Positions 17,654 to 28,716 of a stretch of 64,000 nucleotides of DNA are shown here, piece by piece. The DNA is from Aquisphaera insulae. Lineage in GTDB: Bacteria; Planctomycetota; Planctomycetia; Isosphaerales; Isosphaeraceae. Both the position numbers and the translations under genes were made by a program. Numbering within the stretch: the stretch's first letter is position 1; the number at the start of each line of letters is the position of its first letter. The stretch spans positions 1 to 64,000 of the forward strand of contig NZ_JAALJH010000004.1 in NCBI RefSeq assembly GCF_011064615.1, in the 5' to 3' direction. The notes beneath the pieces were generated by a model, which saw only the letters and a list, made by a program, of their open reading frames with translations, was not told the origin of the DNA and did not search any database.

Positions 17654-18580
17654 ATGCGACTCGTCGACCTCCGATGCGATTGGTCCCTCCAGTACGCGAC
17701 CGAGAGCGTCCAGTACGACCCCGCGTTATATCCCGAGATCCCGGGCCGGCTGGCGCGGCTGGACGGTTACCTGACCACCGTCCGTGCCGCGATCCTGCCG
17801 TGCCGGCGCAGCCGGCCTGACTGGGCGAAACAGCCCGATCGCTGGCAGGCCCTCGATGCGATGCTCGCCCGCCATGAGGCCGAGTTCTCCGGCCGGCTCC
17901 TGATCGGGCCGGACGACGTGGCCCGCTGGGATTCTCAGCCGGACGACTTCCTCTGCTGGGGATTGCTCGGGCTCGCCGACCTGGACCTCATGGTCCGCGA
18001 GGAGTCGGACCTGACACGCCTCGAACCGCTGTTCGAACGCGGCGTCCGCGTGTTCCAGCTCGTCGCGGAGGAATGGTCGCCCTCGCTCCTGCTCCGGACG
18101 ATCGAGGCCCTGGGAGGACTCGCCGGGGGACAGGAAGGGCCAAGGCCCGTCATCGACGTGGCCGGGATGAAGGCCGAGGCCGCGGCGGGAGTGCTGGACT
18201 GGTATCAGTCGGACGAGGTCCGGCGCCGGCTCCTCCTCGTCCATTCGCACGGCGAGCCGTCCCTCGACCTGGAGCGGTTTCGCGCCCTGGGGGGGCTGGT
18301 CGGCGTGGGTGTCAGCACGTCGTTCGCGGCGACGGCGGACGACCTGGCGGCCCGGATCGAGGCGATCGCCGCGATCCCGTTCCGGGGCAAGCCGGGATTC
18401 GAGGGGATCGCCATCGCCACCGATTTCCTCGGGATCGAGGAGGTCATCGCGCCCCTCGAGACCGCGGAGCGAGTGCTCGAGTGGCTGACGGGCCGGTTCG
18501 GGGAGCGCGAGGCCGCGATGCTGAGCCGGGCCAATGCCGAGGCCCTGCTGCGGGATTCGGCGGGGGCCCGCCCATCGTAG
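17654..18580 (+). CDS. Membrane-dipeptidase-like (M19) protein, probably divergent
   Basis: This 308-residue protein has the shape of peptidase family M19, a TIM barrel: VDLRCDW at the start where family members have DxHxD, LLLVHSHG where they have SHS, and FEGIAIATDFLG near residue 255 matching the usual GSDFDG strand, then RANAEALL matching the GGNFLRV helix. The first His-x-Asp pair that binds zinc in real dipeptidases is missing (Arg-Cys-Asp), so catalysis as known is doubtful. It lies 10 bp after the exported protein gene. Confidence 0.6.
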   Translation: MRLVDLRCDWSLQYATESVQYDPALYPEIPGRLARLDGYLTTVRAAILPCRRSRPDWAKQPDRWQALDAMLARHEAEFSGRLLIGPDDVARWDSQPDDFLCWGLLGLADLDLMVREESDLTRLEPLFERGVRVFQLVAEEWSPSLLLRTIEALGGLAGGQEGPRPVIDVAGMKAEAAAGVLDWYQSDEVRRRLLLVHSHGEPSLDLERFRALGGLVGVGVSTSFAATADDLAARIEAIAAIPFRGKPGFEGIAIATDFLGIEEVIAPLETAERVLEWLTGRFGEREAAMLSRANAEALLRDSAGARPS

Positions 18581-18687
18581 GGTGGCATCCGCATTCGTCT
18601 GAGGAAGTCCCCTGGCGTTCGGGGCCGGCACGGGTTCATAATCACGTTTCTGGATCTCCATATCCGGAATCAAAGGCGACATCGCGC

Positions 18688-19167
18688 ATGATCTCTCAGA
18701 CCGCCGAATACGCCCTCCGGGCCGTGGTCCTCCTGGGGAACAACGGGGGGAATCCGATGACGACGCAGGATATCGCCCGGGAGTCGAAGGTCCCGGGGGG
18801 GTATCTCTCCAAGGTGCTCCAGTCGCTGGGCCGGGCCGGACTGGTGGAGGCCCGCCGGGGCCTCCATGGGGGTTATGTCCTGACGAGGCCGCTCGACGAG
18901 CTCACGATCTATGACGTGGTGAATTCCGTGGACCCCCTGACACGGATCCTGACCTGCCCGCTCCGCCTGGAATCCCACTCGAAACGGCTTTGCCCGCTGC
19001 ACCAGAAGCTCGACGATGCCGTGGCCATGCTCGAAGAGACCTTCAAGCAGACGACCATCGGTTCGCTGCTCCGCGAAGCCGGGCCCGATTCGCCCAAGCC
19101 CCTCTGCGACATCCCGGCGCTCGTCGGCGGGCTCGGGTTCCGCGGGCCTGCTCCGTCGGCTCGCTGA
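18688..19167 (+). CDS. Rrf2-family transcriptional regulator
   Basis: This 159-residue protein starts at the ATG at 18688. It begins with the Rrf2 signature MISQTAEYALRAVVLL, then a winged helix (TTQDIARESKVPGGYLSKVLQSLGRAGLVEARRG..GGY). Cysteines at TCPL and RLCPLH are spaced 13 apart, with a third at PLCDIP. Rrf2 proteins with three cysteines, such as IscR and NsrR, bind Fe-S clusters; the spacing here is not the IscR one, so cluster binding is possible but not shown. It lies upstream of groS on the same strand, 250 bp away, and may or may not regulate it. Confidence 0.9.
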   Translation: MISQTAEYALRAVVLLGNNGGNPMTTQDIARESKVPGGYLSKVLQSLGRAGLVEARRGLHGGYVLTRPLDELTIYDVVNSVDPLTRILTCPLRLESHSKRLCPLHQKLDDAVAMLEETFKQTTIGSLLREAGPDSPKPLCDIPALVGGLGFRGPAPSAR

Positions 19168-19273
19168 CCGCTCATCTCGAGGATCTGCCGAAATGGCAGC
19201 GTGTCCTCGCCAAGTCCGCCTGTCGGCAGGCGCGGCCACCCCACCGAGGCCCGTTAAACCGACTCAAGTCATT

Positions 19274-19292
19274 CCACATAAACGACTTGTGG
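19274..19292. promoter_or_regulatory. Inverted repeat upstream of groS (not CIRCE)
   Basis: CCACA (19274-19278) and TGTGG (19288-19292) are separated by 9 bp, the same spacing as CIRCE, but the sequence is unlike the CIRCE consensus. An overlapping pair, CAAGTC (19265-19270) and GACTTG (19284-19289), is also present. It lies just before the promoter candidate at 19307 and could bind an activator or repressor. Confidence 0.35.
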
Positions 19293-19306
19293 ATATCAAA
19301 CCCCTG

Positions 19307-19321
19307 GGCACACGGCTTGCA
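19307..19321 (+). promoter_or_regulatory. Sigma-54-type (-24/-12) promoter candidate for groS-groL
   Basis: GGCAC (19307-19311), five bases, then TTGCA (19317-19321) match the sigma-54 pattern GGCAC-N5-TTGCA exactly. The GG at 19307 and the GC at 19319 are 12 bp apart. It lies about 97 bp before the groS ATG. I see no equally good sigma-70 pair in this gap. Confidence 0.5.
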
Positions 19322-19417
19322 TAAGGTGCGGGCGACATGGTTGCGCCCGGAGCCGGCGGCATCGTGCTCCGTGGGGCGCAAGTGGGTGTTTCGGATGTAC
19401 CTCAGGAGACAGGGTCG

Positions 19418-19708
19418 ATGAATCTGAAGCCACTCGGCGATCGCGTCGTGGTCGAGCGTGAAGAGGCGAAGGCGACGACGGCCGGCGGTATCGTGCTGCC
19501 CGAGACCGCGAAGGACAGGCCCCAGCAGGGTAAGGTCGTGGCGGTGGGCGAGGGCCGGATCACCAAGGATGGCAAGCGCCGCGAGCTGCAGGTGAAGGTC
19601 GGCGACACCGTGCTGTTCACCTCCTACGCCGGCGAGGAATTCAAGCTGGGCGGCGAGAAGAAGGTCCTGCTGATGCGCGAGGAAGACATCCTCGCGGTCG
19701 TCGGCTGA
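19418..19708 (+). CDS. groS: Co-chaperonin GroES
   Basis: This 96-residue protein starts at the ATG at 19418 with CAGGAGACAGGG upstream. It shows the full GroES pattern: LKPLGDRVVVER, the mobile loop TTAGGIVLPETAKDRPQQGKV, then VGDTVLFTSYAGEEFKLGGEKKVLLMREEDILAVV. GroES forms a seven-membered lid on GroEL and drives the folding cycle in the cytosol. groL follows after 130 bp. Confidence 0.98.
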   Translation: MNLKPLGDRVVVEREEAKATTAGGIVLPETAKDRPQQGKVVAVGEGRITKDGKRRELQVKVGDTVLFTSYAGEEFKLGGEKKVLLMREEDILAVVG

Positions 19709-19838
19709 GCGTGCCCCCCAGATCGGATCGGTTCGATGAGCGGTGACCGAGGCCGCACGCCGATCGTTGTCGAAACACGAGATCGAATCCCAAGACGAGT
19801 CCCCACGAGAACCGGATCGGTTCGGGAGAGCATCGAAG

Positions 19839-21467
<1,629 letters not shown>

Positions 21468-21503
21468 GTTCCGGCGACGTCGGAAAGTCAGGATACGTCA
21501 TGC

Positions 21504-21540
21504 GAAAGGGACCGGGTCACCTGACCCGGTCCCTTTCTTT
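21504..21540 (+). terminator. Intrinsic terminator of groS-groL
   Basis: A perfect 16-bp stem (GAAAGGGACCGGGTCA and its complement) closes on a 2-base CC turn and runs into TTT. It begins 36 bp after the groL stop. Confidence 0.85.
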
Positions 21541-21603
21541 GTCCCCATCGGCCCGTCCACCCCGCGGTCGACGTGGCCTACCGAAGCCGGCTCACGGGCT
21601 CAC

Positions 21604-22125
21604 CTACCAATGGAGCAACTCCGTGATGACCGCAAAATCCAGGGGCTTGACGAAATAGTGGTCGAATGCCGGCTTGCTATCGTCACGCCGGTCATTCGAG
21701 TTGTAGGCGGTGATGAGGACCAGCAGCAGGTCCTCGCCGAATTGCTCGCGGAGCCGCGCCGCCACCTCGTGGCCGTTGAGGCCCGGCAGGCCGACGTCGA
21801 TCAGGGCCGCCTCGGGAAGGAAGCGACTCGCAACCTTCAGTGCATCCAGCCCGTCGAACGACGTCTGGACCTGATGCCCTTCGAGTTCCAGCAACCACGA
21901 CGTGCTGAGGGCGATGTCGCGGTTATCGTCCACGACGAGGACCCGCCGCCCCCGCGAGGCCCGAGGATCCGGCTCCTTCCCACCGGCATCGAGTTGAGCT
22001 CGAATTCCGTCCATCGCCACTCGGAGCACTCCCGTCTCGTCCCGGGACCCTATCCTCGGCCCCCGAATCCCGACGGATTCCTGATATGCATCCCCGATAC
22101 CGGCGCGCGGCGATTCCACGGACAC
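21604..22125 (-). CDS. Single-domain response regulator (CheY-like receiver)
   Basis: The receiver domain covers about the last 115 residues: VLVVDDNRDIA with the acidic pair, ALIDVGLPGLNG with the phosphoacceptor Asp, LITAY with the conserved Thr, and FVKPLD with the Lys. It ends in LLHW with no output domain. The start is uncertain. The frame opens at a GTG at 22125, giving 173 residues with a non-conserved 60-residue N-terminus; an ATG at 22011 would give a 135-residue protein. No histidine kinase gene is adjacent. It is convergent with groL and separated from it by the terminator. Confidence 0.8.
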   Translation of the reverse strand: MSVESPRAGIGDAYQESVGIRGPRIGSRDETGVLRVAMDGIRAQLDAGGKEPDPRASRGRRVLVVDDNRDIALSTSWLLELEGHQVQTSFDGLDALKVASRFLPEAALIDVGLPGLNGHEVAARLREQFGEDLLLVLITAYNSNDRRDDSKPAFDHYFVKPLDFAVITELLHW

Positions 22126-22157
22126 CTATCCGAAAAAGACTCCGGCGATGACCGTCA

Positions 22158-24923
22158 TCATCGGACCTCGCCACGAAGCGGAGGCTCAACCTCGAACTCG
22201 ATGGCCTCGCCCTCGGCCCCCTTGTAGCCGCCCCAGCCGACGCTCACGGCCCCGATCCGGGACAGGTCGAGGATCCCGTCGCCGTCCTTCGCCCCCTCGA
22301 ATCGCTGGAACCGGCTCACGGGGATGATGCTCCGGATCCGCCCCGGGGTGGCGAGCGAGCGGCCGGCACTCGCCAGGAAATCGCCGCCGTCCGCCTCGTG
22401 CAGGAAGACGAGCAGCTCCGTGGCCGCCGCCTGGCCGGGTGGGACCGTGACGTCCAGGACCAGGCAATCCGTCGGCGACAACGATCTCGGCCCGTCGAAC
22501 CGGAACTGGACGAAGAGGTGGACGTCCACGCCCCCCTTCGTCAACCGGCCTCGAGCTGCATACCGCGAGGGGCCGCCGGCCGCCGAGGCGCCCATCGGCC
22601 TCAGGTCCGCCCGGACGAATTCCCCGTGCCCGACGGTCGGCTCGCCGGGGTTGAGCGGCGTCAGGGTGAGGCTCGGCAACGTCCCGGACGTCATCGGCTT
22701 CCGCGCCCCGGGCAAGGTCGCGGAGGTTCGCAGCAGGGTCGCACCGTAGGATTCGAGGGAGATCGGGATGCGGCTTCCATCAGTCGCGGCCCGGATCTTG
22801 CCGTCGGCCGGATCCCAGGTCGTGATGCCCCCGGCGGAGGCCGGCAGGGACAGCTCGCCGGCCCACGGCCGAGGAGAGTCGTTGATGAGGAAATACCAAT
22901 CCTGGCTGTCGCCGCGCCGGTGCGTCAGCCGCAGGTTGGCGGCATCGCCGGCCACGACCAGGTCGGACTCGACGACGCCCCGCAGGGCCACGGGCAGCAG
23001 GAACTCGGTCCCCGCCGGCAGGTGGATGCCCCCTCCACCCCGGGCATTCGCGTTGGCCGTCGGCCCGGGCGCAGCCTCGCCGAAGACCTCGCGGGCGATG
23101 GCCTGGACGCGGGCCGACGGGAATTCGGCCTCCGAGTTCTCCGGCAGGCCGCCCAGGGCGATCAGGACGCCCCCCTCGCGGGCGAATCGCGACAGGTTCT
23201 CCCAGGCCGCGAGCGGCAACGTGTCGGCCCCCGGCAGGACGACGACCCGCCAGGCCTGGTCCCGGTGCCGGAGGGTCCCGTCCACGACCTTGGCCTCGAT
23301 CAGGGCCCGCGAGTCCGCCACGAGGAACTCGCGGCGCGACTGGAAAAGGAGCTCCATCGCGTTCCGGAAGAGCGCGTCGACGGAATTCGCCGCGGCACAG
23401 TCGCGGGTCCACTCGCGAGAGGGTGTGAACCGCACCCAGGTGCTCTCGATCGGATAGACGACGGCGACGTCGGCGGCCGGGTGCGTGCCGCGGAGCACCG
23501 CGGCGACGCGGCCGAGCCAATCATTGAGGCGCCGCACGGCGTCGTCGGGAAGGCCCTCGAAGCTGTAGTAGCTGGTGATGCAGTTGACGCCCCCCGCGAG
23601 GAGTCGATTGAGCGTGCCCCGGATCTCCGACTCGCTGACGGGTCTCACCGGGCGGGCGTCCCCGGCGGGTCGATAGCGCTGGGAGTGGTCCGAGGTCTCG
23701 CTCATCACCAGGGTGTTGCCTTCCAGCTCCGCCGCGCTCGCCGCCAGCCGGGCGACGAACCAGGGGACCTCGGGAGGCAGGCTCGTCAGGCAATCGATCC
23801 CCGGGGCGTCCAGCTTCCGGGCACACCGGAGGAAGTCGCCATAGAGCGGGACATGCGCCGCCAGGCTCTCCTCCATCAGCAGATGGCCGCCCGAGAGGAG
23901 CGAATGCGACCGGCACCAGTCGCGGATCTGGCCGAAGTACCCGTCGGAGACGAGCTCCGCGACCGTCAGCCAGTAGTCGTGACGGGCCTTCGCCGCGGAC
24001 GGCCCGGAATCCGACGCGAGCGAGGGCAGGATCGACTCCAGCGGATAGCCGCGACGCGATCGGAACACCTCGGGGAGCCGCGGCGACCACGGCAGGACGG
24101 CATACGGCATGGGCCGCATGAACACGCTCATCAACGAGGGCTCATCGGTGAAGGTCGCGATGAACAGGCGACCCAGGTCCTTCCCCAGCCGACCGGCATA
24201 CCGGGCGTGCGTGACATCGAGGAAGTATCGCGTCACCTCCGGCGCCAGGAGGTCGACGTAGGGCCGCTTCTCCCAGACGTTGGAGTCGGCGTGCGTCCCC
24301 TCGTAAAGGCGTGACTCCGTGATCAGGAGCACACGCCAGGGCCCGCCGGTCGCCGGCGGCTGCCATTCGAGACGGCCGGAGCGGGCCCGATCCGCCAGGT
24401 CGACCTTACCGCCCAGGTCGATCGCCCCATGACGCAGCGGGAATGCCGCCGCGAGCACGAGCCGGCCCGGGGGCAACGACACGGCGAGGGGTCGATCCGT
24501 CGCATCGGCGCCCGCGACGAGCAGCCCGCTCGCCTGCCATTCGGGGTGGTCGCGGAGCACGATCCCCCCCGCGTTGCCGGACGGGTAGCCGCGCTCGTCG
24601 TAGAGCCATTGAGCGAAGCCGCGCCGGCCGGCCTCGCGGACGGCCCTTTCGAAGGATCCCCAGTGCGACGGACTCTCCAGGTAGCCGTCGAACGACACGT
24701 TGCTCACGACGCCGCCGAACCCCTGGGCCTGAAGCCGGCCCATCAGCTCATCCTGTCGAGCCGGCTCGTCGGGCCAGCCGTGGACGATCTTGAAGATCCG
24801 CGCGTCCGCGGGCGGGCGGGCGAATCGATCCTCGAGCCGCGGGCGGTCCTCGCCGACCGCCGAGGCGACGGACGCGAGGAGTATCGGGATGGACAGGAGG
24901 GCAGGGGGGCAGGAACGGATCAT
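22158..24923 (-). CDS. Large secreted glycoside-hydrolase-like protein (GH106-type)
   Basis: This 921-residue protein starts at the ATG at 24923 with CGGAG eight bases upstream and a signal peptide. The N-terminal half (about residues 40-560) reads as a TIM-barrel glycosidase of the large GH106-like group. Landmarks are FGGVVSNVSFDGYL, WLYDERGYPSGNAGG, TFTDEPSLMS and YYSFEGLPDD. GH106 members cleave alpha-L-rhamnosides, but the group includes many uncharacterised planctomycete and bacteroidete enzymes, so the substrate is open. The C-terminal part (about 560-921) is beta-rich, probably accessory sheet domains. The next gene downstream is the response regulator. Confidence 0.65.
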   Translation of the reverse strand: MIRSCPPALLSIPILLASVASAVGEDRPRLEDRFARPPADARIFKIVHGWPDEPARQDELMGRLQAQGFGGVVSNVSFDGYLESPSHWGSFERAVREAGRRGFAQWLYDERGYPSGNAGGIVLRDHPEWQASGLLVAGADATDRPLAVSLPPGRLVLAAAFPLRHGAIDLGGKVDLADRARSGRLEWQPPATGGPWRVLLITESRLYEGTHADSNVWEKRPYVDLLAPEVTRYFLDVTHARYAGRLGKDLGRLFIATFTDEPSLMSVFMRPMPYAVLPWSPRLPEVFRSRRGYPLESILPSLASDSGPSAAKARHDYWLTVAELVSDGYFGQIRDWCRSHSLLSGGHLLMEESLAAHVPLYGDFLRCARKLDAPGIDCLTSLPPEVPWFVARLAASAAELEGNTLVMSETSDHSQRYRPAGDARPVRPVSESEIRGTLNRLLAGGVNCITSYYSFEGLPDDAVRRLNDWLGRVAAVLRGTHPAADVAVVYPIESTWVRFTPSREWTRDCAAANSVDALFRNAMELLFQSRREFLVADSRALIEAKVVDGTLRHRDQAWRVVVLPGADTLPLAAWENLSRFAREGGVLIALGGLPENSEAEFPSARVQAIAREVFGEAAPGPTANANARGGGGIHLPAGTEFLLPVALRGVVESDLVVAGDAANLRLTHRRGDSQDWYFLINDSPRPWAGELSLPASAGGITTWDPADGKIRAATDGSRIPISLESYGATLLRTSATLPGARKPMTSGTLPSLTLTPLNPGEPTVGHGEFVRADLRPMGASAAGGPSRYAARGRLTKGGVDVHLFVQFRFDGPRSLSPTDCLVLDVTVPPGQAAATELLVFLHEADGGDFLASAGRSLATPGRIRSIIPVSRFQRFEGAKDGDGILDLSRIGAVSVGWGGYKGAEGEAIEFEVEPPLRGEVR

Positions 24924-25062
24924 GGTCTTGCTCCGTAGCGACGCAAGGCGACGCGGTCGCTGCACGACGAGCGAGGAGGGAGGGAAAGCGCCATCCATCT
25001 TCGCAGACGCGGCGGGAGCATTCCAGGCTACGGCTCGCCCGGTCGCCGGACGCGGCCGGCCA

Positions 25063-26748
25063 TCACCGGGGGGGAGAGGCGGAGCCAGCCGCCGCACGAT
25101 CCTCCATCGGCCGCGTCCAGACGGTGGCCTTCAGCTCCTTGACGGTCAGCGTCCGGGATATCTCGCTCTGCGTGTTGGCCCCGAAGACGCCCACGTGAAC
25201 GTCGGTCGCCGGATCGAGGAAATCCGGGTGCTTGATCGTGAGGGTATTGGACGAACCGCGGGTGAGGTTCTCAACCAGGAGCGAGTACCGCCCGCCGACG
25301 CGCCGCAGGGTCACCCGAAGATCCTGGCCGCGCGTCATGAGCCCGACCTCGTTGAGGTCCTGGTCGATGCCGTCCTTGTTGTTCACGAGGAAGAGGTTGT
25401 ACCGGTCCTGCTCCTGCCGGCTGATCAGGCCGCCGCGGATGCTCGCCTTGCTGTCCTTGCCGGCATAGAGGCCGAACTGGCCGACCTGGTTGAGGCCCGG
25501 GATCTGAGTGAAGGTGGCGCTGACCTCGAAGTCTTCCTTGCCGGAATGGCCCAGGTCGGCGAGCCGGAAGCCCAGGTACTCGCCGGAGGGCATCCCGACC
25601 TGCGTGTTCAGGTCGCTCTTGGTGGTGGTGAGGCGCAGCGTGTGGGTGGCCGAGTCGAGTTGGAGGTTGGGATCGCGGGGCGGGAGCTCGGTCCCCGTGC
25701 CCGGCAGGCGGTCGGTCAGGCCGACTCCCTCGCCGGCCCGGTCGGCGAGCGAGCCCGGCAACGGCTTCGAGAAATCGAGGCTGACGGACCGGGGGACCAC
25801 CACCGACGCGGGGATGATGGTGCGGATGAAGCGAAGGGCCTCCGCGGTCGCGGCCGATGTCGGCGTCGCTCGCGACCCGTCGAGCCGCGCGGCCTGATCG
25901 TCGTGGAGCGTGAGGGTGTTACTCGGCCACTCCGCGGCGTCGAGCGGGGACGCCTCGACGGCCCCCTTGAAGACGCGGACCGTGGTCGCGCCGTCCTCCT
26001 CGACGGCCAGGCCGAATTCGGTTCCCAGGTCGATGACCCGGCCGCCCGGGGAGAAAATCGTGAACCCCCTGGCGGGCTCGGGGACGCGGGCCGTGAGGGC
26101 GCCCCGGACCAGCCGGGCGGAGCTGCCCCCCAGGAGCACGATCTCGGCCGGGCCCTGGAGGAGGACCCGGGCCCCCTGTTCGAACTCGATCTCGGCGAGG
26201 CCGGATCGCAGCCGGAGCGTCTTTCCGGACCTCATGTCGCGGCCCGGCATCTCGGCCTCGGCCCCGGACCAGACGCAATCCTGGGCGTTGCGGAGCCAGG
26301 CCACGTTGCCGTCGGGCAGGAGGGCCGACTTCCGGCCCGTGGCCGCCGCGCCGCCGGCCGGCTCGCGCCCGCCCCGCAGGAGCAGGACCGCCGTCCCGCC
26401 CAGCAGGACGAGGGCCGCGGCGATCCCCGCCCTCACGAGCGTCCGGCTCCAACGTGTCCCCTCCCCGGCCGGACCGTCGCCGCGGGCCGACTCCGTCCGG
26501 GCATCGGGAAACGCCCGTCCCGCCAGGACGCTCTCGAGCACCTCGTCGGTGGCCCGCCGCGAGCGGACGGCGAAGGCGAGCTCGGTGTGCTCGTGGAAGG
26601 TCCTCACGAACTCGATGCGGGCCGCCTGGCTCTCCCGCAGGAGCGCCTCGAGCTCCCGGAGCTCCTCGTCCTCGATGAGGCCGTCGCAGTAGACGGCGAT
26701 GAGGTCCTGGAGCCGCGACGATCCGTCTGCGGTTGCGTCGTCACTCAT
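25063..26748 (-). CDS. FecR-domain anti-sigma-like membrane protein with C-terminal laminin-G-like domain
   Basis: This 561-residue protein starts at the ATG at 26748, whose ATGA overlaps the stop of the ECF sigma gene, so the two are coupled. The N-terminal 85 residues form the helical anti-sigma-like head common in planctomycetes (LQDLIAVYCDGLIEDEELRELEALL). One membrane helix follows (about 120-142), then a FecR-type beta domain (LRSGLAEIEFEQGARVLLQGPAEI .. GGRVIDLGTEFGL). About residues 315-550 look like a concanavalin/laminin-G sandwich (GFRLADLG.., FGLYAGKDSKA). It probably controls the sigma factor from the envelope. Confidence 0.8.
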   Translation of the reverse strand: MSDDATADGSSRLQDLIAVYCDGLIEDEELRELEALLRESQAARIEFVRTFHEHTELAFAVRSRRATDEVLESVLAGRAFPDARTESARGDGPAGEGTRWSRTLVRAGIAAALVLLGGTAVLLLRGGREPAGGAAATGRKSALLPDGNVAWLRNAQDCVWSGAEAEMPGRDMRSGKTLRLRSGLAEIEFEQGARVLLQGPAEIVLLGGSSARLVRGALTARVPEPARGFTIFSPGGRVIDLGTEFGLAVEEDGATTVRVFKGAVEASPLDAAEWPSNTLTLHDDQAARLDGSRATPTSAATAEALRFIRTIIPASVVVPRSVSLDFSKPLPGSLADRAGEGVGLTDRLPGTGTELPPRDPNLQLDSATHTLRLTTTKSDLNTQVGMPSGEYLGFRLADLGHSGKEDFEVSATFTQIPGLNQVGQFGLYAGKDSKASIRGGLISRQEQDRYNLFLVNNKDGIDQDLNEVGLMTRGQDLRVTLRRVGGRYSLLVENLTRGSSNTLTIKHPDFLDPATDVHVGVFGANTQSEISRTLTVKELKATVWTRPMEDRAAAGSASPPR

Positions 26749-27275
26749 GCGAGACCTTCCCGGGAGAGGCTTCGCCGCACGCACTCCTGGATCGCTTGCC
26801 GGAGCCGCTTCAGCGAGTTGTGGATGCTCTGCGACGACCGCCCCCACGACTGCGCGACCTCGGCGACCCGCATCGATCGCCGGTAGCAGGCGTCGAGCAG
26901 GTCCTGATCGCGGCGCCGGAGCTTGTTGATGCACTCGTTCATCGTCTCGAGCCGCCGCTCCACGTCCCCCAGGTCGATCTCACCGTGCGCCTCGGCCAGC
27001 ATCAGGTTGAGCTCGTCGCTGAAGTAGAGCTTCGATCGGCTCCGGGAGCGGAGGAAGTTGGAGACCTCGAAGCGGGCGATCCCGAACGCCCAGGCCACGA
27101 AGCTCCGCGAAGGGTCGTACTGGTCGATCTTCTTCCAGAGCGCCAGGCACGTCTGCTGGTAGAGGTCGTCGGCGTCATCCATGTCGCGGACGAGCGAATA
27201 GATGAAACCGAAGAGCTGCACCTGATGCCGGAGGAGCCGCTCCGAGAACTCGGCTTCCTTCTCCCCGTTCCCCAT
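26745..27275 (-). CDS. ECF-type RNA polymerase sigma factor
   Basis: This 176-residue protein is read from the ATG at 27275 (MGNGEKEAEF), with GGAG six bases upstream. A longer start at 27317 is possible. Sigma region 2 includes LVRDMDDADDLYQQTCLALWKKIDQYDPSRSFVAWAFGIARFEV. Region 4 includes DLLDACYRRSMRVAEVAQSWGRSSQSIHNSLKRLRQAI. It has the layout of the planctomycete ECF families paired with FecR-like membrane proteins, and indeed overlaps such a gene. The divergent DUF1559 operon is a possible target. Confidence 0.9.
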   Translation of the reverse strand: MGNGEKEAEFSERLLRHQVQLFGFIYSLVRDMDDADDLYQQTCLALWKKIDQYDPSRSFVAWAFGIARFEVSNFLRSRSRSKLYFSDELNLMLAEAHGEIDLGDVERRLETMNECINKLRRRDQDLLDACYRRSMRVAEVAQSWGRSSQSIHNSLKRLRQAIQECVRRSLSREGLA

Positions 27276-27612
27276 CGCTCGCTCCGGGATCTCGGCCCGA
27301 TCGGCCCGTGAACGCATACCCCGCCTTACGGATTCAGCCGGCCTTCGGCGATTGTCATCCGAAATCCGGGGCGGCCGACCGATTCTCTCATGGATGAATG
27401 ATCCCGCCAGGCCGTCGCTCCACGCCAGGACGAAATACCCGTCCGTCCGGTTTTTCGGGTGAATCCACGACGAGGCCGGCTGAATCCTTGTGAGAATCGC
27501 CGCCCTCCCCGCCGATCAAGCTCTCCCGCTCGTGGCCGCCACCGGTTCATGATGGATCGGTCCCGGCCTGATGACCTCATGTCCTGATCGTTCTCATTCA
27601 AGGATCCGCCCC
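27276..27612 (+). other. Divergent intergenic region (ECF sigma / DUF1559 operon)
   Basis: This 337-bp gap must carry promoters in both directions. I see no good -35/-10 pair on either strand. Frames in it are not convincing as genes. Confidence 0.5.
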
Positions 27613-28692
27613 ATGGTACGAGACCAACGCCGCGGCTTCACGCTGATCGAGCTCCTGGTGGTGATCGCGATCATCGCCGTCCTGATCGCCCTGCTCCTCC
27701 CCGCCGTCCAGTCCGCCCGCGAGGCCGCTCGCCGGGCTCAGTGCGTGAACAACCTCAAGCAGATCGGCCTGGCGATCCACAACTACCACAGCTCCACCAA
27801 CGCCGTCCCCTGGGGCGACGGCCCGTGGTGGAACGAGTGGTCGGCCCACACCCTGCTGCTCCCCTACATCGAGCAGGGTCCGTTGTACAACGCGATCAAT
27901 TTCGGGGACGGCTATCCCACCTTCACCCCCGACTGGGTGGCCGGGGCACCCTACAATACGACTGTGACTTACGCGAAAGTCGCCGCATTCCTCTGCCCTT
28001 CTGACGACGATCGTCTCACGGGTGCCTTCGGCCACAATAATTACATGGCCAATTCCGGCTCAGCGCCGAACTCGTGTTACGGTGGAAATGCCGGCACCCC
28101 CGCCTGGAACGGACCGTCCGCGGGACCGTTCATCTTCTCTTCCGATCCTTACCATCTCGGCGGGGGTACCTATGGCGGAAGCTCCATTTCTATGGCGTCG
28201 ATCACCGACGGTCTGAGCAACACAGCCGCCTTTAGCGAGCGGGTCAAGGCCATCGGATCGAACATCAGCGAGGCGAGCGCCCCGTTCGACGGGTCCAAGC
28301 CGTCTGCATCGCTGGCCGTGCCGACCGCCGTAGACAACAGCCTGGAGGGCAGCCCGCAGGCCTTCTATCAGGTCTGCTTCCAGACGCCGCCGAAGCCGGG
28401 CCCCTCCAACAATGACATGGCCGTCGGCAACGACGACAATATCTCCGGATCGCTCTGGGCGATGGGCATCCCCGCCGCCTCACGCTACGTCCACGTCATG
28501 CCCCCCAACACCTGGAGCTGTCGAAATGGCCTCCAGATCGCCCATGTCGCCAGCAGTCGTCACCCCGGCATCGTGAACGTGCTCTTCTGCGACGGCTCGG
28601 TCAAGGCCATCAAGTCCTCGATCGACAAGTCGACCTGGTGGGGGCTCGGTTCGCGCGCCGGCGGCGAGGTGATCTCCGCGGATGCCTATTGA
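27613..28692 (+). CDS. DUF1559 prepilin-type N-terminal methylation protein
   Basis: This 359-residue protein starts at the ATG at 27613. It opens with [26 protein letters not shown], the type IV pilin-like processing signal and helix, then [25 protein letters not shown], and a DUF1559 body ending with [23 protein letters not shown]. This family is massively expanded in planctomycetes; members are exported pseudopilin-like surface proteins of unknown function. A lipoprotein and a TPR protein follow on the same strand, an arrangement repeated in many planctomycete genomes. Confidence 0.95.
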   Translation: MVRDQRRGFTLIELLVVIAIIAVLIALLLPAVQSAREAARRAQCVNNLKQIGLAIHNYHSSTNAVPWGDGPWWNEWSAHTLLLPYIEQGPLYNAINFGDGYPTFTPDWVAGAPYNTTVTYAKVAAFLCPSDDDRLTGAFGHNNYMANSGSAPNSCYGGNAGTPAWNGPSAGPFIFSSDPYHLGGGTYGGSSISMASITDGLSNTAAFSERVKAIGSNISEASAPFDGSKPSASLAVPTAVDNSLEGSPQAFYQVCFQTPPKPGPSNNDMAVGNDDNISGSLWAMGIPAASRYVHVMPPNTWSCRNGLQIAHVASSRHPGIVNVLFCDGSVKAIKSSIDKSTWWGLGSRAGGEVISADAY

Positions 28693-28716
28693 GTCGAGCT
28701 CCACGTGGGATTCTCG

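Noticed and set aside
19265..19292. CIRCE operator of groS
   Set aside because: Spacing of one arm pair is 9 bp, as in CIRCE, but the bases do not match TTAGCACTC/GAGTGCTAA.
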